Of a stretch of 64,000 nucleotides of DNA, positions 1 through 8,697 are shown in pieces. The position numbers were made by a program, and so were the translations under genes. The notes beneath the pieces were generated by a model. The model did not search any database. It had not been told where the DNA came from and saw only the letters and a program-made list of their open reading frames with translations. Source of the stretch: Enterovibrio nigricans DSM 22720 (lineage in GTDB: Bacteria > Pseudomonadota > Gammaproteobacteria > Enterobacterales > Vibrionaceae); NCBI RefSeq assembly GCF_900167155.1, contig NZ_FUXU01000007.1, forward strand, positions 61,223 to 125,222, in the 5' to 3' direction. Each line of letters opens with the position of its first letter. The first letter of the stretch is position 1.

Positions 1-2
1 GT

Positions 3-1337
3 AAGAGTCCTATAAACAACAGCCCTGCCACGCCAGCTCCAGCTGCGCCTAAACCTGCACCAGCTCCAAAACCGGCTCCTGCGCCAAAAGCAGAAGCACC
101 TGCAGCGAAACCTCCGGCTCCCGTTGCAAAGCCACCTGCTAAATCTGAAGAGAAAAAGACGCCAGTTCCACAAGCTGAGCAGACGGTTCGTGTTAACACG
201 TCAACGCTCGATACCATCATGAATATGGTGGGTGAACTGGTACTTGTTCGTAACCGTTTGGTGAGCTTAGGTGCAAGCAGCGATGACGAGAACATGGCAA
301 AAGCTGTGACTAACCTCGACGTCGTAACGGCGGATTTGCAAGGTGCTGTTATGCAAACGCGCATGCAGCCTATCAAGAAAGTATTTGGTCGTTTCCCGCG
401 CGTTGTTCGTGACTTGGCGCGAAGCTTGAAAAAAGACATCGTGCTGGAAATGCGTGGTGAAGAAACCGATCTAGATAAAAACTTGGTTGAAGCGCTTGCC
501 GATCCAATGGTCCACTTGGTGCGTAACTCGGTTGACCATGGTATCGAAATGCCTGACGTTCGTGAGAGCAAAGGTAAACCGCGTACCGGTACGGTAACTT
601 TGGCGGCGTCTCAAGAAGGTGATCATATTCTTCTTACCATCGAAGATGATGGTGGCGGTATGGATGCGGAAAAACTTCGTAGCATTGCGATTGACCGTGG
701 TGTTCTGGATGCAGATGCTGCGGCGCGCTTAACGGATACTGAAGCATTTAATCTGATTTTCGCCCCAGGTTTTTCTACGAAGACTGAGATTTCAGATATC
801 TCTGGCCGTGGTGTTGGGATGGACGTTGTTAAAACCGCCATCACACAGCTTAACGGTACGATCTCTATTGACTCGGAGCTAGGTCGCGGCACCATTATTT
901 CAATCAAGGTACCTTTGACGTTAGCAATTCTACCTACCTTGATGGTTGGTGTGGGCAACAACCCGTTTGCGTTCCCGTTGTCTAATGTGAATGAAATTAT
1001 CAGTCTTGACCTATCTAGAACCAATACGGTCGATGGGCAACTGACGCTGATTGTTCGTGACAAGGCAATACCATTGTTCTACATGCAAGATTGGCTATGT
1101 CCAGGGCGTGGAACTACCAACAGAGATAGTGGACACGTGGTGATTGTTCAAATGGGTCACCAGCCAGTTGCATTTGTCGTGGATTCATTGATTGGGCAAG
1201 AAGAAGTGGTAATCAAGCCTCTGGATGAGTTGTTGCAAGGCACGCCTGGGATGGCGGGTGCGACAATCACCAGTGATGGTCACATCGCGTTGATACTTGA
1301 TGTGCCAAACCTGCTGAAGCGTTATGCAGGCCGATAA
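3..1337 (+). CDS. cheA: Chemotaxis histidine kinase CheA (5' truncated by window edge)
   Basis: This is the C-terminal 444 residues of CheA, the kinase that phosphorylates CheY and CheB in response to chemoreceptor arrays. The reading frame is open from base 3. It starts with an Ala/Pro/Lys-rich linker, then the P3 dimerisation helix pair (TLDTIMNMVGELVLVRNRL), the HATPase core with N box (VRNSVDHG), G1 (DDGGGMD) and G2 (GRGVGMDVVK), and the CheW-like P5 domain at the end. The phosphotransfer and CheY-binding domains lie outside the window. It is first in a tight operon with cheB, parC, parP and cheW. Identification is firm; the gene is partial only because of the window edge. Confidence 0.97.
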   Translation, partial: KSPINNSPATPAPAAPKPAPAPKPAPAPKAEAPAAKPPAPVAKPPAKSEEKKTPVPQAEQTVRVNTSTLDTIMNMVGELVLVRNRLVSLGASSDDENMAKAVTNLDVVTADLQGAVMQTRMQPIKKVFGRFPRVVRDLARSLKKDIVLEMRGEETDLDKNLVEALADPMVHLVRNSVDHGIEMPDVRESKGKPRTGTVTLAASQEGDHILLTIEDDGGGMDAEKLRSIAIDRGVLDADAAARLTDTEAFNLIFAPGFSTKTEISDISGRGVGMDVVKTAITQLNGTISIDSELGRGTIISIKVPLTLAILPTLMVGVGNNPFAFPLSNVNEIISLDLSRTNTVDGQLTLIVRDKAIPLFYMQDWLCPGRGTTNRDSGHVVIVQMGHQPVAFVVDSLIGQEEVVIKPLDELLQGTPGMAGATITSDGHIALILDVPNLLKRYAGR

Positions 1338-1352
1338 TTAAAAAGGAATAAC

Positions 1353-2492
1353 ATGGCAGTGAAAGTTTTGGTGGTGGATGATTCCAGTTTTTTCCGCCGC
1401 CGAGTTAGTGAAATTATTAACGGGGATCCTCGCCTTCAAGTTATTGACTGTGCAGTCAATGGTAAAGAGGCGGTTGAAAAGGCTGCTCAACTCAAGCCAG
1501 ACGTTATTACGATGGATATTGAAATGCCGGTGATGGATGGTATTACTGCGGTTCGTGAGATCATGCAGTCAAATCCTACACCGATTTTGATGTTTTCCTC
1601 GTTGACGCATGACGGGGCAAAAGCCACGCTTGATGCCTTGGATGCGGGGGCTCTCGACTTCCTGCCAAAGAAATTTGAGGACATTGCTCGTAACCGTGAT
1701 GAAGCAATTGTACTGCTTCAACAACGTGTCAGTGAAATTGCACGAAAACGCGCATTTATGCGTCGACCAGCGGTTGCGCCTGTGAGTGCAGGGGCAACCA
1801 CGTCTGCACCAGTGCAACGTGCTCCGGTGCGGGCTTTGGCTGGTGGCTCCGCGACTGCGACAGCGCCTGCTCCGCGTGCGCCTTCAACGGCAACGCGATT
1901 TAAAGCCAGTGGTAAGCGATACCAATTGGTAGCTATTGGCACGTCAACTGGCGGTCCCGTGGCTCTCCAGAAAGTACTTTGTGCATTACCTGCAAACTTT
2001 CCGTTACCCATTTTGTTGATTCAACATATGCCGTCTACATTCACTTCAGCATTTGCTCAACGTTTGAATGGGCTATGCAAAATTTCGGTGAAAGAAGCTG
2101 AAGATGGCGAACCGTTGAAAGCGGGTGCCGCCTATTTGGCTCCCGGTGGGATGCAGATGATGATCGATGGACGCGCAGGGGCGACCCGTGTGAAAATTAT
2201 TGATGGTGGCGATCGTATGAATTACAAGCCTTGTGTCGATGTGACATTTGGCTCTGCTGCCAACATTTATGGCGACAAAGTGTTGTCAATGGTACTAACC
2301 GGAATGGGTGCTGATGGTCGTGATGGTGCGAGGTTGCTGAAACAACATGGCTCCACTGTATGGGCGCAAGACGAAGAAAGCTGCGTTGTATATGGTATGC
2401 CTCAGGCTGTTGCTAAAGCAGGTATTTCCACCGAAGACCTTCCACTTGACCGTATCTCTGAGCGCATTCTTGTAGAGCTCAATCTGGTATAA
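1353..2492 (+). CDS. cheB: Chemotaxis-specific protein-glutamate methylesterase CheB
   Basis: CheB removes methyl groups from chemoreceptors (and deamidates glutamines) during adaptation. The 379-residue protein has an N-terminal receiver domain with acidic pocket VVDDS and phospho-acceptor Asp55 (VITMDIEMP), an Ala/Pro-rich linker at about 140-185, and a C-terminal esterase domain with the expected Ser (GTSTGGP, about 198), His (LIQHMP, about 225) and Asp (MGADGRDG) of the catalytic triad. The ATG follows a good ribosome binding site (aaaaaggaa). It lies 15 bases after cheA and 9 bases before parC, so it is very likely co-transcribed. Confidence 0.97.
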   Translation: MAVKVLVVDDSSFFRRRVSEIINGDPRLQVIDCAVNGKEAVEKAAQLKPDVITMDIEMPVMDGITAVREIMQSNPTPILMFSSLTHDGAKATLDALDAGALDFLPKKFEDIARNRDEAIVLLQQRVSEIARKRAFMRRPAVAPVSAGATTSAPVQRAPVRALAGGSATATAPAPRAPSTATRFKASGKRYQLVAIGTSTGGPVALQKVLCALPANFPLPILLIQHMPSTFTSAFAQRLNGLCKISVKEAEDGEPLKAGAAYLAPGGMQMMIDGRAGATRVKIIDGGDRMNYKPCVDVTFGSAANIYGDKVLSMVLTGMGADGRDGARLLKQHGSTVWAQDEESCVVYGMPQAVAKAGISTEDLPLDRISERILVELNLV

Positions 2493-2501
2493 GGAGCGGC
2501 T

Positions 2502-3281
2502 GTGATAGTCTGGAGCATTGCAAACCAGAAAGGGGGCGTGGGTAAAACAACCACGACGATAACCCTCGCTGGGCTTCTCAGTGAAAAGAATAAGCGTGTT
2601 TTATTGATCGACACCGATCCCCACGCATCGCTGACAACCTATCTGAATTACGATTCAGAGAAACTGTCACACACGCTCTTTGATTTATTTCAGCTTCAGA
2701 CCATCAACCGTGACACGGTTAAGCCACTTATTATTAAAACCGAACATAAAAATTTGGACTTGTTGCCGTCTCATATGTCTTTAGCGACATTGGATCGCGC
2801 AATGGGGAATCGAGGTGGTATGGGGCTGATGTTGAAAAAAACATTGGCTTGCCTTGAAGGTGAGTACGACTATGCGCTGATCGATTGTCCGCCCATCTTG
2901 GGCGTGATGATGGTGAACGCGTTAGCGGCAAGTAACCGAATTCTTATTCCGGTTCAAACAGAGTTCCTCGCCATGAAAGGTTTGGAACGTATGGTACGTA
3001 CACTGCAAATAATGCAAAAATCCCGAAGCTCCGCTTTTAAGGTTTGCATTATTCCCACTATGTATGACAAACGCACTAGAGCCTCGCTTGAAACGTTGCA
3101 AGAACTCAAAGTGCGTTATCCCGATCAGGTATGGACATCAGCAGTGCCTATTGATACTAAATTTCGTGATGCGAGCTTAAAGCATATGCCGCCGTCGTAT
3201 TACGCTAAAAATTGTCGTGGCGTCTTTGCCTATAAAACGCTGCTCTCTTACCTGGAGCGACTCGAACAGGATGAAAGATAG
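2502..3281 (+). CDS. parC: ParC, ParA-like ATPase for polar chemotaxis arrays
   Basis: A 259-residue ParA/MinD-family ATPase with a deviant Walker A motif (KGGVGKTTT, residues 10-18) and a Walker A' region (LIDTDPHAS). In Vibrio the ParA-like gene between cheB and the CheW-like parP is ParC, which places chemotaxis arrays at the old pole and is recruited by HubP. Function here is inferred from gene order plus family. The start is GTG, supported by aaggag eight bases upstream. Its 3' end overlaps parP by 11 bases, which points to translational coupling. Confidence 0.9.
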   Translation: MIVWSIANQKGGVGKTTTTITLAGLLSEKNKRVLLIDTDPHASLTTYLNYDSEKLSHTLFDLFQLQTINRDTVKPLIIKTEHKNLDLLPSHMSLATLDRAMGNRGGMGLMLKKTLACLEGEYDYALIDCPPILGVMMVNALAASNRILIPVQTEFLAMKGLERMVRTLQIMQKSRSSAFKVCIIPTMYDKRTRASLETLQELKVRYPDQVWTSAVPIDTKFRDASLKHMPPSYYAKNCRGVFAYKTLLSYLERLEQDER

Positions 3282-4302
3282 CCGTGCCGTGTCCAGTGTT
3301 CAGGCACTGGATGATTACTTTGATGCTTTGTTGGATGAAGACACTCATTCACAATGGGCAGAAAAAGATGCTGAGCCCAAATTGGCGGAAGCAGCAATTG
3401 ATGCTGCGCCTAAATTACAAGCTATATCTATTGAACCCGCAGATAAATTTTGCGGTGCAACGCTGACGAAAGAGCAGCGCGATTTATCATCCGTTGAAAT
3501 GTTACTTAGCCAGTTACAACTGGATGAAGAGATGGAAGTTGAAGTGGTGGACATCACTGAAACTGACATTGAAGTGGTCACAGACACAGACACAGACACA
3601 GACACAGACACAGACACCGTTGTAGATGTTCAAACTGAGGAAGAAACTCAGGTTGAAACAGAAGTATACGAGTCTACTGTTGTTGAGGAAGTAGCAACCG
3701 CGACACTTGAAACCGAGGTCTATGTTGAGGAGACAGTATCAGTCGATGACGAACATTTTGTCGACACGGTCATTGAACCGAATACTGATACTGAGATAGA
3801 AACCGAAGCAGAGAGCGAAGAAGAAACGGCTCCTGTGTGGAAAAATATCGTGCCAGAGCACGGTTTTCAGGTGCTATTTTTTGAATCTTTCGGTGTGACA
3901 TACGCTGTGCCGCTTGCGGAATTAGGCGGTATACATAGGTTAGAAGAGTGTAACCATCTTATTGGTCGCCCTAATTGGTATTTAGGTTTGCAGACCGAAC
4001 GTGATCAGCAATTGGATGTTGTTGATACGGCAAAATGGGTGATGCCAGAAAAAATAACAGATAACAGCCATCGCGACGGCTATAGTTATATTGTGCTTTT
4101 GGGTGACAGCAAATGGGGCTTGGCTTGCAACGCTCTACAAGGGACAGAATCACTCAATGGCGAACAAGTGCGATGGCGTGAGCAAGCGGGTAAACGACCT
4201 TGGTTAGCTGGATTGGTGAAGCAGAGAATGTGTGCACTTATCCATGTCGAGGCGTTGATTACCATGCTTAATCAAGGTATTGATGCCAATGCGTTGGCGT
4301 AG
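3271..4302 (+). CDS. parP: ParP, CheW-like array localisation protein
   Basis: A 343-residue protein with a long acidic, low-complexity N-terminal half (Glu/Thr/Val/Asp) and a C-terminal CheW-like domain from about residue 205. In Vibrio, ParP bridges ParC and CheA/receptors and stops array dissociation from the pole. The ATG at 3271 is chosen because it overlaps the end of parC and gives the expected N-terminus (MKDSRAVSS); a longer upstream reading frame only shadows parC. Residues about 104-116 are a run of six Thr-Asp pairs encoded by a hexanucleotide tandem repeat. Assignment rests on gene order and the CheW-like domain; the N-terminal half is not conserved enough to recognise on its own. 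Confidence 0.88.
   Translation: MKDSRAVSSVQALDDYFDALLDEDTHSQWAEKDAEPKLAEAAIDAAPKLQAISIEPADKFCGATLTKEQRDLSSVEMLLSQLQLDEEMEVEVVDITETDIEVVTDTDTDTDTDTDTVVDVQTEEETQVETEVYESTVVEEVATATLETEVYVEETVSVDDEHFVDTVIEPNTDTEIETEAESEEETAPVWKNIVPEHGFQVLFFESFGVTYAVPLAELGGIHRLEECNHLIGRPNWYLGLQTERDQQLDVVDTAKWVMPEKITDNSHRDGYSYIVLLGDSKWGLACNALQGTESLNGEQVRWREQAGKRPWLAGLVKQRMCALIHVEALITMLNQGIDANALA
3580..3617 (+). repeat. Hexanucleotide (acagac) tandem repeat inside parP
   Basis: About six consecutive copies of the six-base unit acagac occur in frame and encode (Thr-Asp)6 in the acidic linker of ParP. Because the unit is two codons, copy changes alter linker length without a frameshift. Confidence 0.9.
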
Positions 4303-4326
4303 CACAGCACGTAAAGAGGAAAATAA

Positions 4327-4815
4327 ATGTCTCAGGTAGCTGAAGTCCAAAAAGAAAACGTTAATGACGAGGTCCTGCAGTGGGTGACCTTCCAGCTGGA
4401 AGACGAAACCTATGGCATTAATGTCATGCAGGTGCGAGAAGTATTGCGCTATACCGAAATTGCCCCAGTACCCGGTGCGCCGGACTACGTACTTGGCATC
4501 ATTAACCTTCGCGGTAATGTTGTCACGGTAATTGATACGCGCTCTCGCTTCGGTCTGATGCAAGGCGATGTATCCGATAACACGCGTGTTATCGTTATTG
4601 AAGCTGAATCTCAAGTGATTGGCATCATGGTAGATAGCGTTGCTGAAGTGGTATATCTCAAAACCTCTGAGATAGATACCACGCCGAGCGTTGGTACAGA
4701 TGAAAGTGCGAAGTTTATTCAAGGTGTAAGCAACCGAAACGGTAACCTACTGATTCTGGTTGATTTGAATAAACTCCTGTCAGACGAAGAATGGTCAGAC
4801 ATGGGCATGCTGTAA
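4327..4815 (+). CDS. cheW: Chemotaxis coupling protein CheW
   Basis: CheW links chemoreceptors to CheA in the signalling array. The 162-residue protein is a single CheW domain with characteristic blocks (FQLEDETYGINVMQVREVL, PGAPDYVLGIINLRGNVV). The ATG at 4327 follows aaagaggaaa. The stop codon overlaps the next start (TAATG), so the downstream DUF2802 gene is likely translated by coupling. It is 24 bases after parP and the length is typical. Confidence 0.96.
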   Translation: MSQVAEVQKENVNDEVLQWVTFQLEDETYGINVMQVREVLRYTEIAPVPGAPDYVLGIINLRGNVVTVIDTRSRFGLMQGDVSDNTRVIVIEAESQVIGIMVDSVAEVVYLKTSEIDTTPSVGTDESAKFIQGVSNRNGNLLILVDLNKLLSDEEWSDMGML

Positions 4816-5240
4816 TGCTCGAGAGCGTGTTGTATTGGCTGCCGTTCGGGATAAGTTTGACCGTTGCGGCAATTGCCATGCTGTTGTGGCGACGCGAAAA
4901 AAAAACATTAGCGCAGCTTGAAGCAAAATGTCAGGCCATGGAGTTGTTATTGAAAAATGCACGACAACAACATGAAAGCCTAAGTAAACAATTTAATGAG
5001 TTGCGTGCAGGTTCGATAGGCATGAGTCAAAAGCTTGCTGAACTTTCCCATCGTTTCGATGATTTGATGGAAAAGCAAAATGAGCTAGAGATGCATGATC
5101 AAGATGGAAAGCTCTATTCTCGTGCCAGTAAAATGGTGGAGCTAGGAGCCGACATCAACGAACTGATGGAAGAGTGCGATCTTCCAAAAGCGGAAGCGGA
5201 ATTATTGCTCAGTATCAGAAAGCAGCGAATGATGCGCTGA
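4815..5240 (+). CDS. DUF2802 membrane-anchored protein of the chemotaxis operon
   Basis: A 141-residue protein with one N-terminal transmembrane helix (about residues 5-25), a predicted coiled coil at about 33-95 and a short conserved C-terminal helix-turn region (ELMEECDLPKAEAELLLSI) typical of DUF2802. No enzymatic motif is visible and the function is unknown; its constant position after cheW in Vibrio suggests a role in polar chemotaxis or motility. The ATG overlaps the cheW stop codon (TAATG); a longer version starting at 4791 would overlap cheW by 25 bases and is less likely. A run of nine A residues lies at 4897-4905. Confidence 0.85.
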   Translation: MLESVLYWLPFGISLTVAAIAMLLWRREKKTLAQLEAKCQAMELLLKNARQQHESLSKQFNELRAGSIGMSQKLAELSHRFDDLMEKQNELEMHDQDGKLYSRASKMVELGADINELMEECDLPKAEAELLLSIRKQRMMR

Positions 5241-5256
5241 TACGCGGGCGTTTCCG

Positions 5257-5550
5257 TTAAACCGTATGATTAACGACAGACCCTTCCCATCCCGGAGGGG
5301 TTTTTCCGTCTAAGTACCAAGCGTAGGCGATCAACTCTGCGATTATCAGGTAAAGGGCCTCTGGGATTTCATCGCCGACTTCCAACGCAGACAGCCACTG
5401 CATCAGGGTTTCATCGCTATGAATGAGACCTCCCTGTTTCTCCATCTCTTCTATCAGTTTATCCGCGAGTGCTTCATATCCCTTTGCTGACACATGCGGT
5501 GCATTTACGCCGTCATACTTTAACGCAACGGCACTTTTCACTTTTTTCAT
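5257..5550 (-). CDS. FlhB C-terminal-domain-like protein
   Basis: A 97-residue protein resembling the cytoplasmic C-terminal domain of FlhB/YscU export-switch proteins without the membrane domain (AVALKYDG start; later an EIPEALYLIIAELIAYAW block). The NPTH autocleavage motif of full FlhB is not visible. Such stand-alone FlhB-like proteins are common in flagellated gammaproteobacteria and are usually annotated as flagellar biosynthesis proteins of unclear role. The ATG at 5550 overlaps the stop of the FliK-like gene upstream, so the two are probably coupled. The pair converges on the chemotaxis operon with only 16 bases between stop codons. Confidence 0.8.
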   Translation of the reverse strand: MKKVKSAVALKYDGVNAPHVSAKGYEALADKLIEEMEKQGGLIHSDETLMQWLSALEVGDEIPEALYLIIAELIAYAWYLDGKTPPGWEGSVVNHTV

Positions 5551-6314
5551 ACTTGAATATCCAGCCCTTTGTTTATGGTTAGTTCTGGGGAAGAAGCCGT
5601 TGTTGCAATATCGCAAGAAGTGATATTGATGCTGTGTTTTACCAACTGTCTCTCAAGTACAGGTAAGGTTTTCTCTAGTTGTTCCTTTAAGCTCTCAGAG
5701 TCTGTTGTAAAGCTTAAGTCTAACGCTTGGTCCTCTAATTCTGCGGTTGCCACTAACTGTCGATTGTTTGACATCGTTAAATTTACGCTAATGCTCCAAC
5801 GAGATTTTTTCCGCTTTTTTGGGGTCTTGTTCTTAACGGATACGTCAACTTTGAATTGTTCAGATTGTCCAAAACAAAAAATCCAATTGTAATCACCTGG
5901 CTTACTCGGGGATTCCTGAAACCGTTGTTCGGCGAGAAGCTGAATCGCCGCCTTAAGAGATGCGTTTTCGTCGGTGTTTGATAACTGGTTGATGGTTTTT
6001 AGGCCATCTAAAAGTGCTTTGTCGGGTTGCCGCTCTGCAAGCCATTTTGCCGTCAGTTGAGGGTCGCTTGGTACCACAAGCTTATTGAGCAATGCCAGTA
6101 GTGGAGAGGTTTGCCCTTGTTGATGAGCAATACGGAAAAGAGACGGGAACACGTTGATAATCTGTAAAAGCTGAGATAATTGCGAAAATTGTTTGCCTGC
6201 CAGTGAACTGTTTGATGCATCTGCAGGTCCGAGTTTGACCATCTCTTTCAAAGCACTGTTTTGGATGAGAGATAACGTTAATACGTTGATGTTGCCTGTA
6301 TTATCTATTTTCAT
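5547..6314 (-). CDS. FliK-like flagellar hook-length control family protein
   Basis: A 255-residue protein whose C-terminal half (about 140-240) has the pattern of the FliK C-terminal domain (alternating strands, a Leu-rich segment near LEKTLPVLERQLVKHSINI). It lacks the long Pro/Gln-rich linker of a classical FliK and is shorter than the hook-length ruler. Together with the overlapping FlhB-like gene it forms a two-gene unit, so a function in flagellar or related secretion substrate switching is an inference from the pairing. Transcription starts in the 122-base region shared with ccmA. Confidence 0.72.
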   Translation of the reverse strand: MKIDNTGNINVLTLSLIQNSALKEMVKLGPADASNSSLAGKQFSQLSQLLQIINVFPSLFRIAHQQGQTSPLLALLNKLVVPSDPQLTAKWLAERQPDKALLDGLKTINQLSNTDENASLKAAIQLLAEQRFQESPSKPGDYNWIFCFGQSEQFKVDVSVKNKTPKKRKKSRWSISVNLTMSNNRQLVATAELEDQALDLSFTTDSESLKEQLEKTLPVLERQLVKHSINITSCDIATTASSPELTINKGLDIQV

Positions 6315-6416
6315 ATTTACTCACAATTATTAACGCGTCTCATGTAACAGCAAACTCTCGTAACTAACAGTACCACGAGCCTCTATGATATTATCGGGCG
6401 AAATTTTCATTACTTT

Positions 6417-6431
6417 ATCTGGAAACCAGAT
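6417..6431 (+). promoter_or_regulatory. Short hairpin over the ccmA translation start region
   Basis: A perfect six-base stem (ATCTGG / CCAGAT) with an AAA loop ends five bases before the ccmA ATG at 6437, where a Shine-Dalgarno sequence should be. No canonical Shine-Dalgarno is visible. A role in translational control is inference only. Confidence 0.35.
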
Positions 6432-6436
6432 TTCTC

Positions 6437-7051
6437 ATGCTTGAAGTGCGTCAACTCAGCTGTATTCGTGATGAGCGGGTATTGTTTGAAGACCTCAATT
6501 TTACGATTTCGTCTGGCGATCTCGTTCAAATTGAAGGTCCGAATGGAGCAGGAAAAACAACCCTTTTACGCATTATAGCGGGGTTGGGGTTGGCGGAGTC
6601 AGGCGACGTCATGTGGCATGGGCAGAATGTAAATCGTGCGAGAGAAGACTTCTATAGTGACTTACTCTTTTTAGGCCACAGTACCGGAGTCAAGCGAGAG
6701 CTAACAGCATACGAAAACCTTGCCTTTTACCAAAAAATGCATGGGAACGCTGACAAAGACAAATTATGGGATGCATTGGCCCGCGTTGGCCTAGCCGGTA
6801 GAGAAGATGTCGCTGCGGCACAATTGTCTGCGGGTCAGAACCGGCGGGTAGCCTTAGCAAGGCTGTGGATCAGTGAGGCTAAACTATGGGTGCTGGATGA
6901 GCCATTGACAGCCATCGATAAACAAGGCGTGAAGGTATTGGAAAACCTGTTTCAGCAACATGTAGATAATGGTGGGATGGTGCTCTTTACCACGCACCAG
7001 GATATGTTCGTCGACAACGCGAATTTACGCCGTATTAAGTTGGGGGCGTAA
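6437..7051 (+). CDS. ccmA: Heme exporter ATP-binding protein CcmA
   Basis: CcmA is the ATPase of the CcmABCD complex that releases holo-CcmE after heme loading. The 204-residue protein has a Walker A motif (GPNGAGKTT, residues about 35-43), an LSAGQNRRVALARL signature and a Walker B region ending LWVLDEP. It is first in the ccmABCDEFGH-ccmI operon; ccmB starts within its stop codon (TAATG). The promoter must lie in the 122-base divergent region before it. Confidence 0.97.
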   Translation: MLEVRQLSCIRDERVLFEDLNFTISSGDLVQIEGPNGAGKTTLLRIIAGLGLAESGDVMWHGQNVNRAREDFYSDLLFLGHSTGVKRELTAYENLAFYQKMHGNADKDKLWDALARVGLAGREDVAAAQLSAGQNRRVALARLWISEAKLWVLDEPLTAIDKQGVKVLENLFQQHVDNGGMVLFTTHQDMFVDNANLRRIKLGA

Positions 7052-7719
7052 TGGGTACCGCTACTTTTTCGATGATCCAACGCGAGCTTCTTATCGCCTA
7101 TCGTAGGCAATCTGACATGATGAACCCTCTTTGGTTTTTCATTATTGTCATCACGCTGTTTCCTTTGGGCGTTGGACCTGGACCAAACCTGTTGGCGGAG
7201 ATTGCGCCGGGGATTATCTGGGTTGCAGCGCTACTTGCCGCGGTGGTTTCGTTAGAGCGTTTATTTCGAGATGATTTCGCGGACGGCTCATTGGAGCAAA
7301 TGCTGTTAATGCCAGAACCTTTGTCTGTTTTGGTTTTTGCGAAAATTGTCGCGCATTGGCTGTTAACTGGGTTGCCGTTACTGATCATTAGCCCGTTGTT
7401 AGCTGTATTGCTTTCATTAGATTGGGAAGCGTACAAAGCGGTTGTATTAACCTTGTTGCTGGGTACACCAACGCTGAGTTTTTTAGGGTCAATTGGTGTC
7501 GCATTGACAGTAGGGTTGAGAAAAGGCGGCGTATTGCTAAGCCTTCTGGTTCTACCTTTATTTATTCCGGTTTTAATCTTCGCAACATCAGCGATAGATA
7601 TGGCCGCAAGTGGTTTTGCGATCAATGGGCAGTTAGCGATTTTAGGCGCACTGCTGGTTGGATCGGCAACGTTGTCTCCTTTCGCAGTGTCTGCAGCACT
7701 GAGAGTCAGCGTGCAATGA
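7051..7719 (+). CDS. ccmB: Heme exporter membrane protein CcmB
   Basis: CcmB is the integral membrane subunit paired with CcmA in cytochrome c maturation. The 222-residue protein is almost entirely hydrophobic with about six transmembrane segments and the family N-terminus (IQRELLIAYRRQSDMMNPLWFF). Its start overlaps the ccmA stop and ccmC follows after 31 bases. Length matches the family. Confidence 0.96.
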   Translation: MGTATFSMIQRELLIAYRRQSDMMNPLWFFIIVITLFPLGVGPGPNLLAEIAPGIIWVAALLAAVVSLERLFRDDFADGSLEQMLLMPEPLSVLVFAKIVAHWLLTGLPLLIISPLLAVLLSLDWEAYKAVVLTLLLGTPTLSFLGSIGVALTVGLRKGGVLLSLLVLPLFIPVLIFATSAIDMAASGFAINGQLAILGALLVGSATLSPFAVSAALRVSVQ

Positions 7720-7750
7720 TGTTTAATTTTAACTAAGAGCGATATTTGCA

Positions 7751-8488
7751 ATGTGGAAGTGGCTTCATCCTTATGCTAAGCCTGAGGCAACCTATCAGCT
7801 GTGTAATAAACTGCTGCCTTGGTTCGCTATCTTGGCGTTAGCGTCTTTAATCACAGGGACGGTTTGGGGGTTAGCGTTTGCGCCTTCTGATTACCAGCAA
7901 GGAGATAGCTTTAGAATCATTTATATCCATGTTCCCGCGGCTATTTGGTCCATGGGCGCCTACATGTCCATGGCAATTGCTGCTTTCATTGGTTTGGTTT
8001 GGCAGATAAAAACGTCTGATTGGGCTGCTGCGGCAATGGCACCTGTTGGTGCAGTCTTTACCTTTATCGCACTGGTAACTGGCGCCATTTGGGGTAAACC
8101 GATGTGGGGCGCTTGGTGGGTATGGGATGCACGTTTAACGTCAGAACTCATTTTGCTGTTCCTGTATCTGGGTGTCATTGCACTTTACAACGCGTTTGAT
8201 GATGAGCGTACAGCAGGCAGAGCTGCAGGTATTTTGGCCCTAGTGGGTGTTATTAACCTCCCTATTATTCATTTCTCAGTGGAGTGGTGGAATACCCTGC
8301 ATCAAGGCGCAACGATCACGAAGTTTGCTAAACCGTCGATCGCGAATGACATGCTTTGGCCATTGCTATTGAACATTCTGGGTTTTGCGCTGTTCTTTGG
8401 CACATTGACCTTGCTGGGATTGAAAAACAAAATTCTGCAACGTGAAGCCCATCGTCCTTGGGTACGTGAATTGGTGGAGCGAGCATAA
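7751..8488 (+). CDS. ccmC: Heme transfer protein CcmC
   Basis: CcmC presents heme to the chaperone CcmE on the periplasmic side of the inner membrane. The 245-residue protein has six transmembrane helices and the tryptophan-rich WWD signature (GKPMWGAWWVWDARLTSELI, residues about 115-134), with conserved His residues flanking it (YIHVPAAI and HFSVEWWNTLHQ). The gene is followed two bases later by ccmD. Confidence 0.97.
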   Translation: MWKWLHPYAKPEATYQLCNKLLPWFAILALASLITGTVWGLAFAPSDYQQGDSFRIIYIHVPAAIWSMGAYMSMAIAAFIGLVWQIKTSDWAAAAMAPVGAVFTFIALVTGAIWGKPMWGAWWVWDARLTSELILLFLYLGVIALYNAFDDERTAGRAAGILALVGVINLPIIHFSVEWWNTLHQGATITKFAKPSIANDMLWPLLLNILGFALFFGTLTLLGLKNKILQREAHRPWVRELVERA

Positions 8489-8490
8489 AA

Positions 8491-8697
8491 ATGCATTTTT
8501 CTTCTTTTCCTGAATTTCTAGCAATGGGTGGTTATGGCTCTTATGTTTGGTGGGCCTTTGGTATTACCTTAGTGTCGATGCTTTGGTTAGTGGTGTCCGC
8601 GCTTTTAACCCGTCGAAAACTCTTCCAAGAGATAAAGAATAAAGTAGCCCGAGAGCAGCGAATTAAAAAAGCTGAAAATATGGAGAACACGTTATGA
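8491..8697 (+). CDS. ccmD: Heme exporter small membrane protein CcmD
   Basis: A 68-residue protein with one transmembrane helix (about 18-38) followed by a basic, helical tail, the normal architecture of CcmD, which helps release holo-CcmE from CcmABC. It includes the family segment [16 protein letters not shown]. The stop codon overlaps the ccmE start (ATGA). Confidence 0.93.
   Translation: MHFSSFPEFLAMGGYGSYVWWAFGITLVSMLWLVVSALLTRRKLFQEIKNKVAREQRIKKAENMENTL

Noticed and set aside
7098..7751. 217-codon minus-strand frame within ccmB
   Set aside because: Antisense shadow; ccmB fits the operon, family and hydrophobicity.
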